This document shows, in pieces, positions 16,833 through 25,812 of a stretch of DNA of 64,000 bases. The position numbers were made by a program, and so were the translations under genes. Every line of letters starts with the position of its first letter. The first letter of the stretch is position 1. Under the pieces are notes generated by a model. It searched no databases and was not told the DNA's origin. It saw only the letters and a program-made list of their open reading frames with translations. The DNA is from Roseibacillus persicicus (GTDB lineage: Bacteria; Verrucomicrobiota; Verrucomicrobiia; Verrucomicrobiales; Akkermansiaceae), in assembly GCF_014651675.1 (NCBI RefSeq), contig NZ_BMXI01000009.1, positions 169,879 to 233,878 of the forward strand, read 5' to 3'.

Positions 16833-19512
16833 CGACGGTATCATCAGCAATAATCTGATAATTTTTAGAAATGGACGCGCTCTTGCGGATGTGAGCTGCG
16901 GGTTCTCAATTGTAAGTCCGGCTTTGCAGAATGCGCCGCTTTCGTTTTTGGCACAACTGGAAGCTGAAGAGCGGGTTTTCTTGCAAAACTTAGCTCCCAC
17001 TGAACGTTTGCAACTTCGGTGGTGGCAGGATGGGGATTTTAGCGAGCCCCTTAAGAGCTACTACGAAGACACTGAAAGGTTTGCCGATAGTGAGTGGAGT
17101 CGGCATCAGCGCAATGCCAAGTTTGTCTTCAACACCGAGCTTCAGGAAGACGGAAGACTTCGTAGTGAGAGAGTTTCTCTTTTTCTTTTGAAAAAGAATG
17201 TCGAGTTGGGACGAGCTGATAAAGACCAAATGGCTTCCTTGGAGACTGTTGGAAATAGCTTCCAGCTTCATGAGCGTTCTCTTCGGGACATGGTGAAACG
17301 ACTGGGTGGAGAGTCAGCGAGGTTGAGTAATAGTGAGCTTTTTGAAGAGAGCTATCGACACTTCAATCCCTTGGCAAAGCCGCCCTCCTCCGACTTCTTC
17401 GAGAAGAGTCTACGTCCTGAATCGTCAGTTTTAGAAAACTGCTTGGACGGTGATCTTGTCTCCGTTTCAGGGCAGCCTCATTGCTTCTACAATAGCGGCT
17501 GCTTTCATGGCTACTTGGCACTTTCAGCTCCACCCTTAAATACGTTTAGCGGACTCATTGCTCAGCTCACCAGTCTATCCGAGCGGAAGTTTGCTCTTGT
17601 GGTGAACATTGAGGCTTTGGACGTAGCCAAGGAGATTGAGAAGGCGGAGTCATCAGTAACCAAGTTGCGGCGGGCGGCTCGTAGTCATCCAAAGGCGACC
17701 ATGCTGCAACAGATCGAGAAAGCAGAACAGCGGGTACGGAGACTGACTTCACGTGAGCAGTTTCCTATGAAGGTTCAAGTGCTCATTCACGTTTGGGCTG
17801 AATCCGCTGAGGAGTTGCAGCACAAGTTGGCTTCCTTACGGGTGGGTTGTCAGTTGATGCAAGGAGCCAAGGCCTACGAAGTGGCACTGCCTACCATGAA
17901 TCGAAACCTTCATCTTGCCGCGATGCCGGGAGCATCCTTTAGAGATGATTCCTTTTGGTTAAAGGTTGGCGACCACAATGTGGCTAACCTACTTCCTTTT
18001 GTGGGAGACTCGGCGGATTCGTTGAAGGGTGCTCATGCTCTCTATCATGGCTGGCAGGGGAATCTAGTCGGGGTAAAAATCTTCAAAGGTGAGCCGGGAC
18101 ATGAATCTCCACAGCTCGCGACTACAACCGGCAAGGCTGGCGGAGGAAAGTCAGCTTTTCTTGTTGACGCTCTCACTCAGACCGCTCCTCATATTGACTT
18201 TGGAGTCATCATCGATGAAGGGAATTCGCATGGAGCGTTTCTTGAGGTGAATTCCAACCGTGCGAGTCGGACCTTCACCGTTGATGTCAATGGTGGAGAA
18301 AGTTTGAATTATCTTTCGACCGGTGGTCTTCCCTTGTCTCCCTTCCATCTCACTGATGTGGTGAGCATTGCCAGGTGCATGGCGGGGGAGCGTCAGGATG
18401 AAGATGCTAACAACCGTAGACATGCAGTTCTGGGTCGCGTGTTTCATGAGTTTTACCGAAGTTGGTTTGAACGCTGGAAGGCGAATCATCCAAAGAAGAT
18501 GGTTGAGCTTATCCAAGCCTTGGCAGCGATTCGTTGCTATCAGAGGCTTTTTAAGAAGGATGAGGCCTTGGCTGAGTCTTGGAGTGATTTTAAAGAATGG
18601 CAAAAGAGCGAGCCAGAGGAAATCGGTTTAGATTCTGAGGACTCTCGTATTCAGTTGAAGAAGCTCTCAGAGAACCCTGATGATCCTGAGTTGGTGTTTA
18701 TCGCCTATGCTTTTATGGAGCGTGAGGAGTATCCGGTTCATTCTGATTTCCATGATTTTTTGGAGGAATATGAAAAGTGGGCAGAAAGGGATCGTGATGA
18801 GGTGACCGCTCTAGTCACTCTGCTAGAACCTTGGAGAGCAGATCGGGGAACCAGAGGTCGACTTTTCGATGGCCATAGCACCATCGATTTTTCGGCCAAG
18901 TATGTTCATATTGAACTTGGGCGAATGCAGGATGCGGACCCGACTCTCAAGGCCCTCGTTTCTCGGGTCGTATCGGGAACAATCCGAAATGAAATCATGC
19001 GTCGTTCTCGTGCGGAGAAGAAGCTGCTCATCATCGAAGAGCTGGGAGCCTTTCTCACCATTAAGGGTGGCAAGGAGTTGGTTCAGGATATGTATCAGCG
19101 GATGCGGAAGCACAACACTTGGGTTTGTTCCGTTATTCAGCAGATCAGTTCCTTGCCTCTCGACTTAGCTCGCAGTGTGGTGGGAAATTGTCGTCAGGCT
19201 TATCTTTTCCGACAAAAAGAGGAGCGTGATTTAGAAGCTCTTCAGAAAGCCTTTGATTTGCCGGATTCTATCGTCGAGTTGATGAAGCAGTTCCCCGAGC
19301 CGAGTAAGGAGAGAGGGGCACCTTTTATCTTATGGGAAGACTTAGGAGGAAAAACGCGGGCCACGCCGTGTTTCAATCATGTCAGTCCCGAGATGCTCTA
19401 CGTCGCTGGCACGAGCGGAACCCACTTTGAGACGAGAAAGCAAAGGTTGGCGACTTACGAATCCGCTTTCAAAGGGGTCTTGGAGGAGACTGCGAAATTG
19501 ATGGAGGAGTAG
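16822..19512 (+). CDS. VirB4/TrbE-like conjugation ATPase
   Basis: About 896 residues from ATG 16822, inside the end of the VirB3 gene; the longer TTG reading from 16792 is less likely. Walker A is GKAGGGKSAF near residues 438-447, and the Walker B region is KLLIIEELGAF near 735. The C-terminal HNTWVCSVIQQIS and the NCRQAYLF stretch are typical of the VirB4 motor domain. It powers pilus assembly and substrate transfer at the inner membrane. The N-terminal half is divergent, as usual. The largest T4SS gene here and the best supported. Confidence 0.92.
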   Translation: MKFNDGIISNNLIIFRNGRALADVSCGFSIVSPALQNAPLSFLAQLEAEERVFLQNLAPTERLQLRWWQDGDFSEPLKSYYEDTERFADSEWSRHQRNAKFVFNTELQEDGRLRSERVSLFLLKKNVELGRADKDQMASLETVGNSFQLHERSLRDMVKRLGGESARLSNSELFEESYRHFNPLAKPPSSDFFEKSLRPESSVLENCLDGDLVSVSGQPHCFYNSGCFHGYLALSAPPLNTFSGLIAQLTSLSERKFALVVNIEALDVAKEIEKAESSVTKLRRAARSHPKATMLQQIEKAEQRVRRLTSREQFPMKVQVLIHVWAESAEELQHKLASLRVGCQLMQGAKAYEVALPTMNRNLHLAAMPGASFRDDSFWLKVGDHNVANLLPFVGDSADSLKGAHALYHGWQGNLVGVKIFKGEPGHESPQLATTTGKAGGGKSAFLVDALTQTAPHIDFGVIIDEGNSHGAFLEVNSNRASRTFTVDVNGGESLNYLSTGGLPLSPFHLTDVVSIARCMAGERQDEDANNRRHAVLGRVFHEFYRSWFERWKANHPKKMVELIQALAAIRCYQRLFKKDEALAESWSDFKEWQKSEPEEIGLDSEDSRIQLKKLSENPDDPELVFIAYAFMEREEYPVHSDFHDFLEEYEKWAERDRDEVTALVTLLEPWRADRGTRGRLFDGHSTIDFSAKYVHIELGRMQDADPTLKALVSRVVSGTIRNEIMRRSRAEKKLLIIEELGAFLTIKGGKELVQDMYQRMRKHNTWVCSVIQQISSLPLDLARSVVGNCRQAYLFRQKEERDLEALQKAFDLPDSIVELMKQFPEPSKERGAPFILWEDLGGKTRATPCFNHVSPEMLYVAGTSGTHFETRKQRLATYESAFKGVLEETAKLMEE

Positions 19513-19542
19513 GTCTATCACGCAGGGCAATGCGTTCTTATT

Positions 19543-19588
19543 GAAATCCTGATTTCTGCGAGGGCAGAGGTCAGGATTTCTCGCTTTT
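19543..19588 (+). terminator. Hairpin in the virB4-virB7 gap, possible attenuator
   Basis: GAAATCCTGA (19543-19552) pairs with TCAGGATTTC (19571-19580) across an 18-base loop, followed by TCGCTTTT. The T run is short, so partial termination or mRNA protection inside the operon is more likely than full termination. Confidence 0.5.
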
Positions 19589-19632
19589 AGGACTAGAGGT
19601 GGGCGAAGCCCGCTCAAACAGAACTCAGAAAT

Positions 19633-19938
19633 ATGAAATCGAAATTATTGTCATTGTTGGGGGCTGCTCTGCTACCGCTGATGCTTCCGAGTTGTTCCTT
19701 GTTAGGGATTCCGACCATGAACGACTTGAAGCGTGTCGAACAGTCCTCGTTTCAAAGAGGTCAACAAGCAGGCCGTGCCACAGAAGTCCGGCGCGCCTAT
19801 CACCAAGCGCAGTTGGAAAAAGAGCGCCCTGAACCACCTGTTCCCACGCGCTACTACGAAGTGGATGTTCCAGCACATACAGCCAGTGATGGAGTGAAAA
19901 TCGAGGCCCACAAACTCACCCTTGCTGTTGTTCGATGA
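19633..19938 (+). CDS. VirB7/TrbH-like conjugation lipoprotein
   Basis: 101 residues with a lipoprotein signal peptide; the lipobox is LPSC with Cys at residue 21. The mature part is short, basic and Gln/Glu-rich with no recognised domain. Size, lipidation and position between VirB4 and VirB5 fit the VirB7/TrbH role of stabilising the outer-membrane core. The stop overlaps the VirB5-like start by four bases (ATGA). Confidence 0.6.
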   Translation: MKSKLLSLLGAALLPLMLPSCSLLGIPTMNDLKRVEQSSFQRGQQAGRATEVRRAYHQAQLEKERPEPPVPTRYYEVDVPAHTASDGVKIEAHKLTLAVVR

Positions 19939-20738
19939 AAGCGATTTTCTTTATTCTATTTTATCTCTTTTGGTTTGGCGTAGTTCCCACCGTCAACGCT
20001 GCTATTTCAGTAGTTGATGTCGGGTTGATTCAGACAAACTTGTTCAATGCGAAGCGAGATTTAGCGGAGCAAATCCTCCAAGGACAGAGAGCCTTGGAGC
20101 AGATTCAGCACCTTCGTTCACAGATTGAACAGGTCGACGATTACCTCGACCGTTTTGGTGATCCTGAGTCGATCACGATTGAAGTCTTCAATGAGGTGGT
20201 CGGCTTTCTTAAGGAGATCGAACTCGCTAAGACGACTGCTGAAATTCAGAAAGGAGCGACCGAGGATGAGGTTTTTCAATCTCAAGGCTCCTCGCCCTAC
20301 TCTGAGGTCTCAACCGAAATCGTTGTTGATGGTGAAAGTGTTTCTTCTCGAGATGCCAGGGTCTTTGCTCCTGAGGTCGCTGCGAGGCGTGCCTTTGCTC
20401 ACTATCATTCAGTTCAGGAATCTGTCCTGCAACGTCGTGAAAAGTTAAAGGCAGAACTTGAGCGGAATCTTCAACAGGTCAAACAGGCGGCGACTTCCAG
20501 TGAGGTGCAGAAGCTCGATATCATCACGCGTAACCTTGAAGCTCAGTTGGCTCTTGTAGACCGTGAACTTCAGTTTGCTTCCAATGAAGTTCTCATCCAG
20601 TTCCATCGGAACGAAGTCGAAGCACAGGTTCAGGCGAAAGCCCGTGTGCAAGAAGAGCGGGCTCGTCACCGAGTGGCCGAGCAACGTAATGCTCAACTCT
20701 ATCAGCTTCCTAACTCTCCAATTTATTTCAAGCGATGA
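19935..20738 (+). CDS. VirB5/TrbJ-like protein
   Basis: 267 residues with a signal peptide (hydrophobic residues 4-20, cleavage near VNAA). The body is strongly helical, with long coiled-coil-like stretches (about 35-75 and 155-240), and contains the TrbJ-like QILQGQRALEQIQHLRSQIEQVDDYLDRFG. VirB5-type proteins locate at the pilus tip. It is coupled at both ends to neighbours by four-base overlaps. Confidence 0.75.
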   Translation: MKAIFFILFYLFWFGVVPTVNAAISVVDVGLIQTNLFNAKRDLAEQILQGQRALEQIQHLRSQIEQVDDYLDRFGDPESITIEVFNEVVGFLKEIELAKTTAEIQKGATEDEVFQSQGSSPYSEVSTEIVVDGESVSSRDARVFAPEVAARRAFAHYHSVQESVLQRREKLKAELERNLQQVKQAATSSEVQKLDIITRNLEAQLALVDRELQFASNEVLIQFHRNEVEAQVQAKARVQEERARHRVAEQRNAQLYQLPNSPIYFKR

Positions 20739-21799
20739 CTCCAGATTTCACACAGCTCAATGGTCTCTTTGAGACCATGCAAGTTGAGGCTAACCAACTC
20801 TATTCGGTAATGACCGGAGTTGCTATTTTACTCATTTTGGGAAGTCTCATCGCGAGGGCTTCTCAAGCGGAGAGCAATCCAGCTCAATTAGTGCGCTCTA
20901 TTTTAGCAGTAGGCTTAGTCTCCTTCAGTATTCACTCCTTTCCTGATTGGGTAAATCAAGCTCAGTCTCTTGCTCAGGGGTGGGTGGAGGAGTTGGATGC
21001 AGATCCCTCGCAAACTCATCAAAAGTTTTCAGCTCTTCTTTCTGGAGCAGCCAAAGGCGACGAACGTCCCGGAATTTGGGATGTCTTGTGGTCTCGAGAC
21101 GGTGGTTTAGGGCATGCGGTCCTCTATGCCATTGTTCTCCTCGCGGCCAATCTCGCCATGGTCGTGATGTGGATTCTCGCCTTCGTGCAGCAATTCATGG
21201 TGCTACTGCAAACTTCCTTGGCTCCTCCATTTTTGGCGATGTTCCTCATTGGTGCTCTTTCTTCTAGAGCGTGGGGATATCTACTCAATTTGGTTTCGGT
21301 CACTCTCATCCCTCTTGGATGGGCTATCATGCATATTGTTACTGTTGGATTGATGGGATGGGCCGAGGCAAACCAAGTTTACACGGTCGAGAATGGTTCG
21401 GTCGTTGTTGGAGCGCAGACCGTCTTTTTCATTTTGTTGATAAGCGTCTGGATTGTGATCGGAACGATTGGGGCTCCGTGGATGATTTTCAAACTTCTCA
21501 CAAACGGCGCTAATGTTGGCGCGACGCTTTTGTCTCAGGCAGGAATGGCCATTGGTGGGGGAGTGGGGGGCGCAGTTTCCGCTGGAGCAACGGCTCATCT
21601 CACTGGTGGTTCGGCCGCAGCGGTCGGCACTGCCGGAGTTCTTGGCGGCGCAGCCGGGGCTCTCACCGGAGCTGCCGGAGGGTCTTCAGTCGTGATGCCC
21701 GCTCTTGTTGGTGCCGGAGCCAGTTTAGCCATGCCCTCCTCTGCTTCCACTGGCGAGGGTGTGAATGCCAAAGCCCAAGAAATCGCAAAGAAAGGATAA
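20735..21799 (+). CDS. VirB6/TrbL-like polytopic channel protein
   Basis: 354 residues with about six membrane helices (around 23-40, 55-72, 130-155, 160-180, 190-215 and 225-250) followed by a Gly/Ala-rich tail (about 270-345) typical of TrbL proteins. It forms part of the inner-membrane translocation channel. It overlaps the VirB5-like stop by four bases and is directly followed by the VirB8-like start. Confidence 0.8.
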   Translation: MTPDFTQLNGLFETMQVEANQLYSVMTGVAILLILGSLIARASQAESNPAQLVRSILAVGLVSFSIHSFPDWVNQAQSLAQGWVEELDADPSQTHQKFSALLSGAAKGDERPGIWDVLWSRDGGLGHAVLYAIVLLAANLAMVVMWILAFVQQFMVLLQTSLAPPFLAMFLIGALSSRAWGYLLNLVSVTLIPLGWAIMHIVTVGLMGWAEANQVYTVENGSVVVGAQTVFFILLISVWIVIGTIGAPWMIFKLLTNGANVGATLLSQAGMAIGGGVGGAVSAGATAHLTGGSAAAVGTAGVLGGAAGALTGAAGGSSVVMPALVGAGASLAMPSSASTGEGVNAKAQEIAKKG

Positions 21800-22411
21800 A
21801 TGATGAACAATTCAACTAACCCCGCTATCGCCGGACTTTTGACTCAGAACCGAGGAGGAAAAATCTGGCCCATACTCTACTTCACGACTCTCGTCGTATT
21901 CGCGACGCTTCAAGTCATCCAACAGAAAGCCTTCGAGCGCAAACAGCGCTTTATCGTTGTGGATGACCAAGCCTACTATGTGGTTAAGGAAGTCGGCTTC
22001 GCTGAGGCCAAGACCATGCACCTTGACCAGGCCGAGCTGGCTTCTTTGTCGCTCTTGAATCGGAATCCTTCCGGTTTTGATTCTGAGCGTCGTCTTAAGT
22101 ATCTCTTCAACAAGCCTTGCTTTGAAAAAGCGGTCACGCTTGCGAAACATGATGCTGGTGCCTTTGAGGAAAAGTCCCTTCATCAGAAGGCCGAGATTCT
22201 TGAGACCAAAATTCAGAAGATGAGCGGTCGCTCGGTGCAAGTTCTCGTGAATGGACAATTGATCCGCACCGGGATTTTTGAGCGAGAGGTTTTCAACGAG
22301 GTTCTTCGCTTTCAATTACGGATGACCTTTGTTGCCAATCCTTCTCTTGTGGAAAATGGACGTTTTCCAACCGTCGTCACCGACTTTGACCTCCAAGTAG
22401 ACCCCTCATGA
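21800..22411 (+). CDS. VirB8/TrbF-like scaffold protein
   Basis: 203 residues with a short cytoplasmic N-terminus, a single membrane helix (about 27-42) and a periplasmic NTF2-like domain. The end (LRMTFVANPSLVENGRFPTVVTDFDL) is typical of VirB8/TrbF/TraE domains. It links the inner-membrane and outer-membrane parts of the channel. Start ATG at 21800, directly after the VirB6 stop; a second ATG follows at 21803. Confidence 0.75.
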   Translation: MMNNSTNPAIAGLLTQNRGGKIWPILYFTTLVVFATLQVIQQKAFERKQRFIVVDDQAYYVVKEVGFAEAKTMHLDQAELASLSLLNRNPSGFDSERRLKYLFNKPCFEKAVTLAKHDAGAFEEKSLHQKAEILETKIQKMSGRSVQVLVNGQLIRTGIFEREVFNEVLRFQLRMTFVANPSLVENGRFPTVVTDFDLQVDPS

Positions 22412-23235
22412 AACTTCTTTCGAAAAGCGCTCTCGTCGCTCTAGCTTTCCCTTTGATGGGGGAGCCCTTGCCTCCTATCGAAGCGAAATTAGATGCACAT
22501 AATATTCTGCAAATTCCTATTCACCCAGAAGTGCAAACCTTGTTGTTTTTTCCTGAGCCCGTGGCGATGGCGACTGGCGAAGGAGTCACGAGCGGAGCCA
22601 AAGATGGTCAGGTTTATGTTCAGCCAGCCGAGGATGAGCGTGTGCTCATTGTGAAGCCACTCAAGGCAGAGGCCGAAGTCCTCATGCATGTTCTCGTGGG
22701 CGGCGAAGCTTATGTCTTTCGTCTTAAAGAGAGCAACCGCCCGGCCAGTGTGGTGAAGTTCGCGGGCAAGGTGAAGTTCTCCCCAGCCCGCGAGGTCTCG
22801 CGAGCACACTTGGAAAAATCGGAAGGCATTCCTTCTGAAGAACGTCAGCTCCAATTGGTGCGCTTTGCTCAAAATGCAGAGGTTCTCAAAGAGCAGTTGC
22901 CCGAAGATTTTAAAAACTACGATTCACGTAATTTTAATAAAGTGCATCACGGAGGGAGCTTCTCGACACAGCTTCTCCACATCGCCCGATTTCCGAATGA
23001 ACGCACCATGGTTGTCTTTGGGCTGGTCACAAACACCAGCAATCGGGCTCGGCGACCAACTCCACTCTTTCTCGAAGTCGGTGGCGTTCGGCGCTATGCG
23101 CTGCCGTCTCAATATTTGGTTCAGGACAGCTTAAAGCCAGGGGAAGAACATCGCTGCATCATGATCTTAACCGGCGAGGAAGACCAACGGCCTGCTAATC
23201 TCAGCTTGGAGAATGACTTCAAACTCGTCTTTTAA
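22408..23235 (+). CDS. VirB9/TrbG-like outer-membrane-core protein
   Basis: 275 residues with an N-terminal signal-like stretch, then the VirB9 pattern: HILQIPIHPEVQTLLFFPEPV near the start of the mature protein and a C-terminal beta-sandwich (LLHIARFPNERTMVVFGLVTNTSNRARR...PLFLEVGGVRRYAL) that in the family contacts VirB7 and the outer membrane. It overlaps the VirB8 stop by four bases. Confidence 0.75.
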   Translation: MKLLSKSALVALAFPLMGEPLPPIEAKLDAHNILQIPIHPEVQTLLFFPEPVAMATGEGVTSGAKDGQVYVQPAEDERVLIVKPLKAEAEVLMHVLVGGEAYVFRLKESNRPASVVKFAGKVKFSPAREVSRAHLEKSEGIPSEERQLQLVRFAQNAEVLKEQLPEDFKNYDSRNFNKVHHGGSFSTQLLHIARFPNERTMVVFGLVTNTSNRARRPTPLFLEVGGVRRYALPSQYLVQDSLKPGEEHRCIMILTGEEDQRPANLSLENDFKLVF

Positions 23236-23255
23236 ATCTCACCACAGACAAAATA

Positions 23256-24269
23256 ATGATTTGGTATCGCGCACTCGATTTTTTCAAAACTCGCAATGGT
23301 CAGATGGTCCTCTTCGCATTGGCACTAACAGGTCTCTTTCTGGTTGCTGCAAGAGTTCACAAAGCACGGCAGCAAAAAAAGCAAGAAGAGGAATCTCACC
23401 TCCCTCGTCTGTCTCAAAATGAGTTTTGGGAAGGCAAAGAAGCAGGGGACCACTTCGGAAGGAAATTGGAATTTGAAGTGGGTGAAGTAAAGCCCATTAC
23501 TCAACTTTTTCGACTTCCTCCGAAAAAGGATCAGCCTTCACCGCAGGTGAGAGTTCAAGAGTCACCAAAGCAAATTGAGGAATCCTTCATCGCTCCTCTG
23601 CCGATGATCGCTTTCCAACGTTCAGTTTCTCCGATTGCTGTCCCTGAAGAGCCTGAGGAAGAATCTCTCGCCAGTGAGTCTGGCATAGAACTTGAACCCG
23701 GTCGTCTTCTTTATTGCCAGCTTCTGGCTCCTGTTTTCTCCGGACAGGGAAATGCTCCTGTTCTCGGTCAGCTTACCCGCTCCTATGTTTCCCAAGGTCG
23801 AGTCATTTTACCAGCAGGAACAACCGTGACCGGGCAGTTGCAGGGGGCAACCGCTGAGCGACTCAATTTCAATAGTCAGTGGATCGCAACTTTACCTACG
23901 GGACGGCGAATTGATTTCTCTGCCCAGCTTCAAGAGGCCGCGCGGAACGCTTTCACGGGGGAATATGCAGTAAATGACGGTCTGGCAGGTTTGCCTGCAC
24001 AGATTTCCCAACAAGATGACGAGCCAAACCGCTGGGGAGAAATAACATCGACTGTGGTCGGCGCAACAGGACGACTTGCGCAGGATAGGTTCGAGACCGA
24101 AATTGGAGAAATTGTTCCTTCGAGTGGCCGAAACACAGCTATTAAAGCTAGCACAGCGATTCTGGAGGAACTTTTCGAAAACGGTAATGGGTCAGGTGAG
24201 AAGAATGCAGCGGGTTTGGCTGTGCCAGCAGGGGAGTGGTTTTACCTCTTCATCACGTCTAGTCTGTAG
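23256..24269 (+). CDS. VirB10/TrbI-like energy-sensing core protein
   Basis: 337 residues: short cytoplasmic N-terminus, one membrane helix (about 18-34), a Pro/Glu-rich linker (about 60-145), then the TrbI-type beta-barrel domain. The recognisable core is the run LLYCQLLAPVFSG, LGQLTRSYVSQGRVILPAGTTVTGQL and the terminal AAGLAVPAGEWFYLFITSSL. It spans both membranes. It is the last T4SS gene on this strand; no VirB11/TrbB ATPase or VirB1 transglycosylase follows. Confidence 0.8.
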   Translation: MIWYRALDFFKTRNGQMVLFALALTGLFLVAARVHKARQQKKQEEESHLPRLSQNEFWEGKEAGDHFGRKLEFEVGEVKPITQLFRLPPKKDQPSPQVRVQESPKQIEESFIAPLPMIAFQRSVSPIAVPEEPEEESLASESGIELEPGRLLYCQLLAPVFSGQGNAPVLGQLTRSYVSQGRVILPAGTTVTGQLQGATAERLNFNSQWIATLPTGRRIDFSAQLQEAARNAFTGEYAVNDGLAGLPAQISQQDDEPNRWGEITSTVVGATGRLAQDRFETEIGEIVPSSGRNTAIKASTAILEELFENGNGSGEKNAAGLAVPAGEWFYLFITSSL

Positions 24270-24414
24270 TCTGAATCTCACTCAAAATTTCCCTAGAAAT
24301 TTTCACCTCGTATTTATTGTTTATAAAATAGGCTACGCGCAATTCCCCCGCGCCAATCAAATTGAGCTTATAACATCCCAAAAAACAAAAAACGACTCCT
24401 GGCCTTCGAATAGG

Positions 24415-24700
24415 ATGGAGCTGTCTTTCGACGGTTTTTCAAGCCATCAGCCTTCGAAAGACCTCTCCACCAAGGGCTGTGAGCGGTATTCTGCAAACTC
24501 GATTGACAGCTCTCGGCGATAACTCGAAAGAGTATTCCAGCCATTCATTCCGGAGCGGTTGGGCTACAACGGACAATGGCTGCAAGCGCGGGTGTCTCAA
24601 TGCAAGCGATCATGAGTCAGGGAAAATTGGTCGTCAGCGACGATTATGGTGCGATACATTCGGGAGGGTTCTCGAGGGAGTAACCTATCGGTCTATAAAC
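24415..24700 (+). pseudogene. Frameshifted C-terminal remnant of a tyrosine recombinase
   Basis: Reading across three frames restores the end of an integrase catalytic domain. Segments in order are SHQPSKDLSTKAVSGILQ, LTALG...YSSHSFRSGWATT (the HxxR box), AGVSMQAIMSQG and SATIMVRYIREGSR (the catalytic Tyr). An extra base near 24475, another near 24570 and a third near 24630 break it, so no functional protein can be made. The N-terminal half is absent. It fills most of the 478-base gap between VirB10 and the redox cassette and marks an old recombination event, possibly arrival of that cassette. Confidence 0.75.
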
Positions 24701-24747
24701 ACATCGCTGCCGCATTTCGCTTTGTATTTTTCCCTTCTGCGGAGCCT

Positions 24748-25812
24748 TTAGATATGGCGTTTCCAAAATCCAGAATTTGGAAAGCGATGTGATGCTTTTC
24801 GATAAGTGTCAAGGCACAGCTGGAACTCTTGCTTGTGTGCTTGTTGAATCCAGCTTTCATAGGATTTTAAACCTTTTTCTGTATTCAGAATACTATGGAA
24901 AAGTATCGCTGCGCTTTTGATAGCCAACAAGGAACCCTGACCTGAAAGAGGATCTAGAGCCAGAGCAGCATCACCAACTGCAACTGTTCTGAGATTGATC
25001 GGGTTCTCTAGAGCTGCAAATCGTGCATCTACACCGTAGACGGAGTTCCAATCTGGGTCGGTATCAAGAATATCGCAAATAGTCTCAGATTTTCGGAGTT
25101 GCGCTGAAAGCCAGTCAGAACGTTTGCAATTTAGCGATCGAAGGGTCTGTTTATCTGTCACAAAAACCAGATCTCTCCTTTTCCCCGTTGCTGGTGACAA
25201 ATACCACCAGCCGTCTTCGACGGCATCAATTAGAAGCGCTTCAGCATGTGAAGTCGCCTGAATAGGCAAGGCCAAAGCTATATTTTGACTGAAAGTAATG
25301 CGCTTGGACCGAGTGATGTAGCTAGTGGAGTGACCACGACCTGTCGCATCAATCATCCAATTACCACTATGTTTTTCGCCGTCTAAGAGTATTTCTGGAC
25401 CTGAACGAGATGTCGATGGACTAAGAAGTTTTCTTTTTGAAATGGTTGCGGTAAAATTTTGAACACCAGAGCGTTCTGCCTCTATCTGAAGTGCTTGATG
25501 GAATGAGCTCCGGTTGACTGCTAGGCCATGTTGGCGATCAATCATTGTCAATTCGTTTACGTCCGCTTCTTCACCAGTCCAACTAAAGACTACTCGATCA
25601 CATTGACCAATGCCAAATCCGGGTTCGCGAAAACCCAAGCCATCCAATAATGAGCGAGTGCTAGGTAGCAGCAGCTCTATTGGACCGTCCCGATCGGGGG
25701 CTGAGCGACTAAATTGAGCCACGCTGAGTCCGGCTCGTGCTAAGAGAGACCCAAGAACGGCTCCAGCCGGACCAGCACCAACTATTATAACATCCCAAAG
25801 ATGTCTGCGCAT
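24748..25812 (-). CDS. FAD-dependent oxidoreductase, LodB/halogenase-like
   Basis: 354 residues with an N-terminal FAD Rossmann fold (VIIVGAGPAGAV, residues 8-19), a second FAD motif near AVGDAALALDPLSGQGS (about 275-292) and DGWWYLSPATG near 195. This matches the tryptophan-halogenase-like flavoproteins that include LodB and GoxB, which are needed to mature the quinone cofactor of LodA-type oxidases. It follows the LodA-like gene with no spacer (TAA then ATG), so co-translation is likely. The halogenase-specific Lys and WxWxIP motif are not seen. Confidence 0.75.
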   Translation of the reverse strand: MRRHLWDVIIVGAGPAGAVLGSLLARAGLSVAQFSRSAPDRDGPIELLLPSTRSLLDGLGFREPGFGIGQCDRVVFSWTGEEADVNELTMIDRQHGLAVNRSSFHQALQIEAERSGVQNFTATISKRKLLSPSTSRSGPEILLDGEKHSGNWMIDATGRGHSTSYITRSKRITFSQNIALALPIQATSHAEALLIDAVEDGWWYLSPATGKRRDLVFVTDKQTLRSLNCKRSDWLSAQLRKSETICDILDTDPDWNSVYGVDARFAALENPINLRTVAVGDAALALDPLSGQGSLLAIKSAAILFHSILNTEKGLKSYESWIQQAHKQEFQLCLDTYRKASHRFPNSGFWKRHI

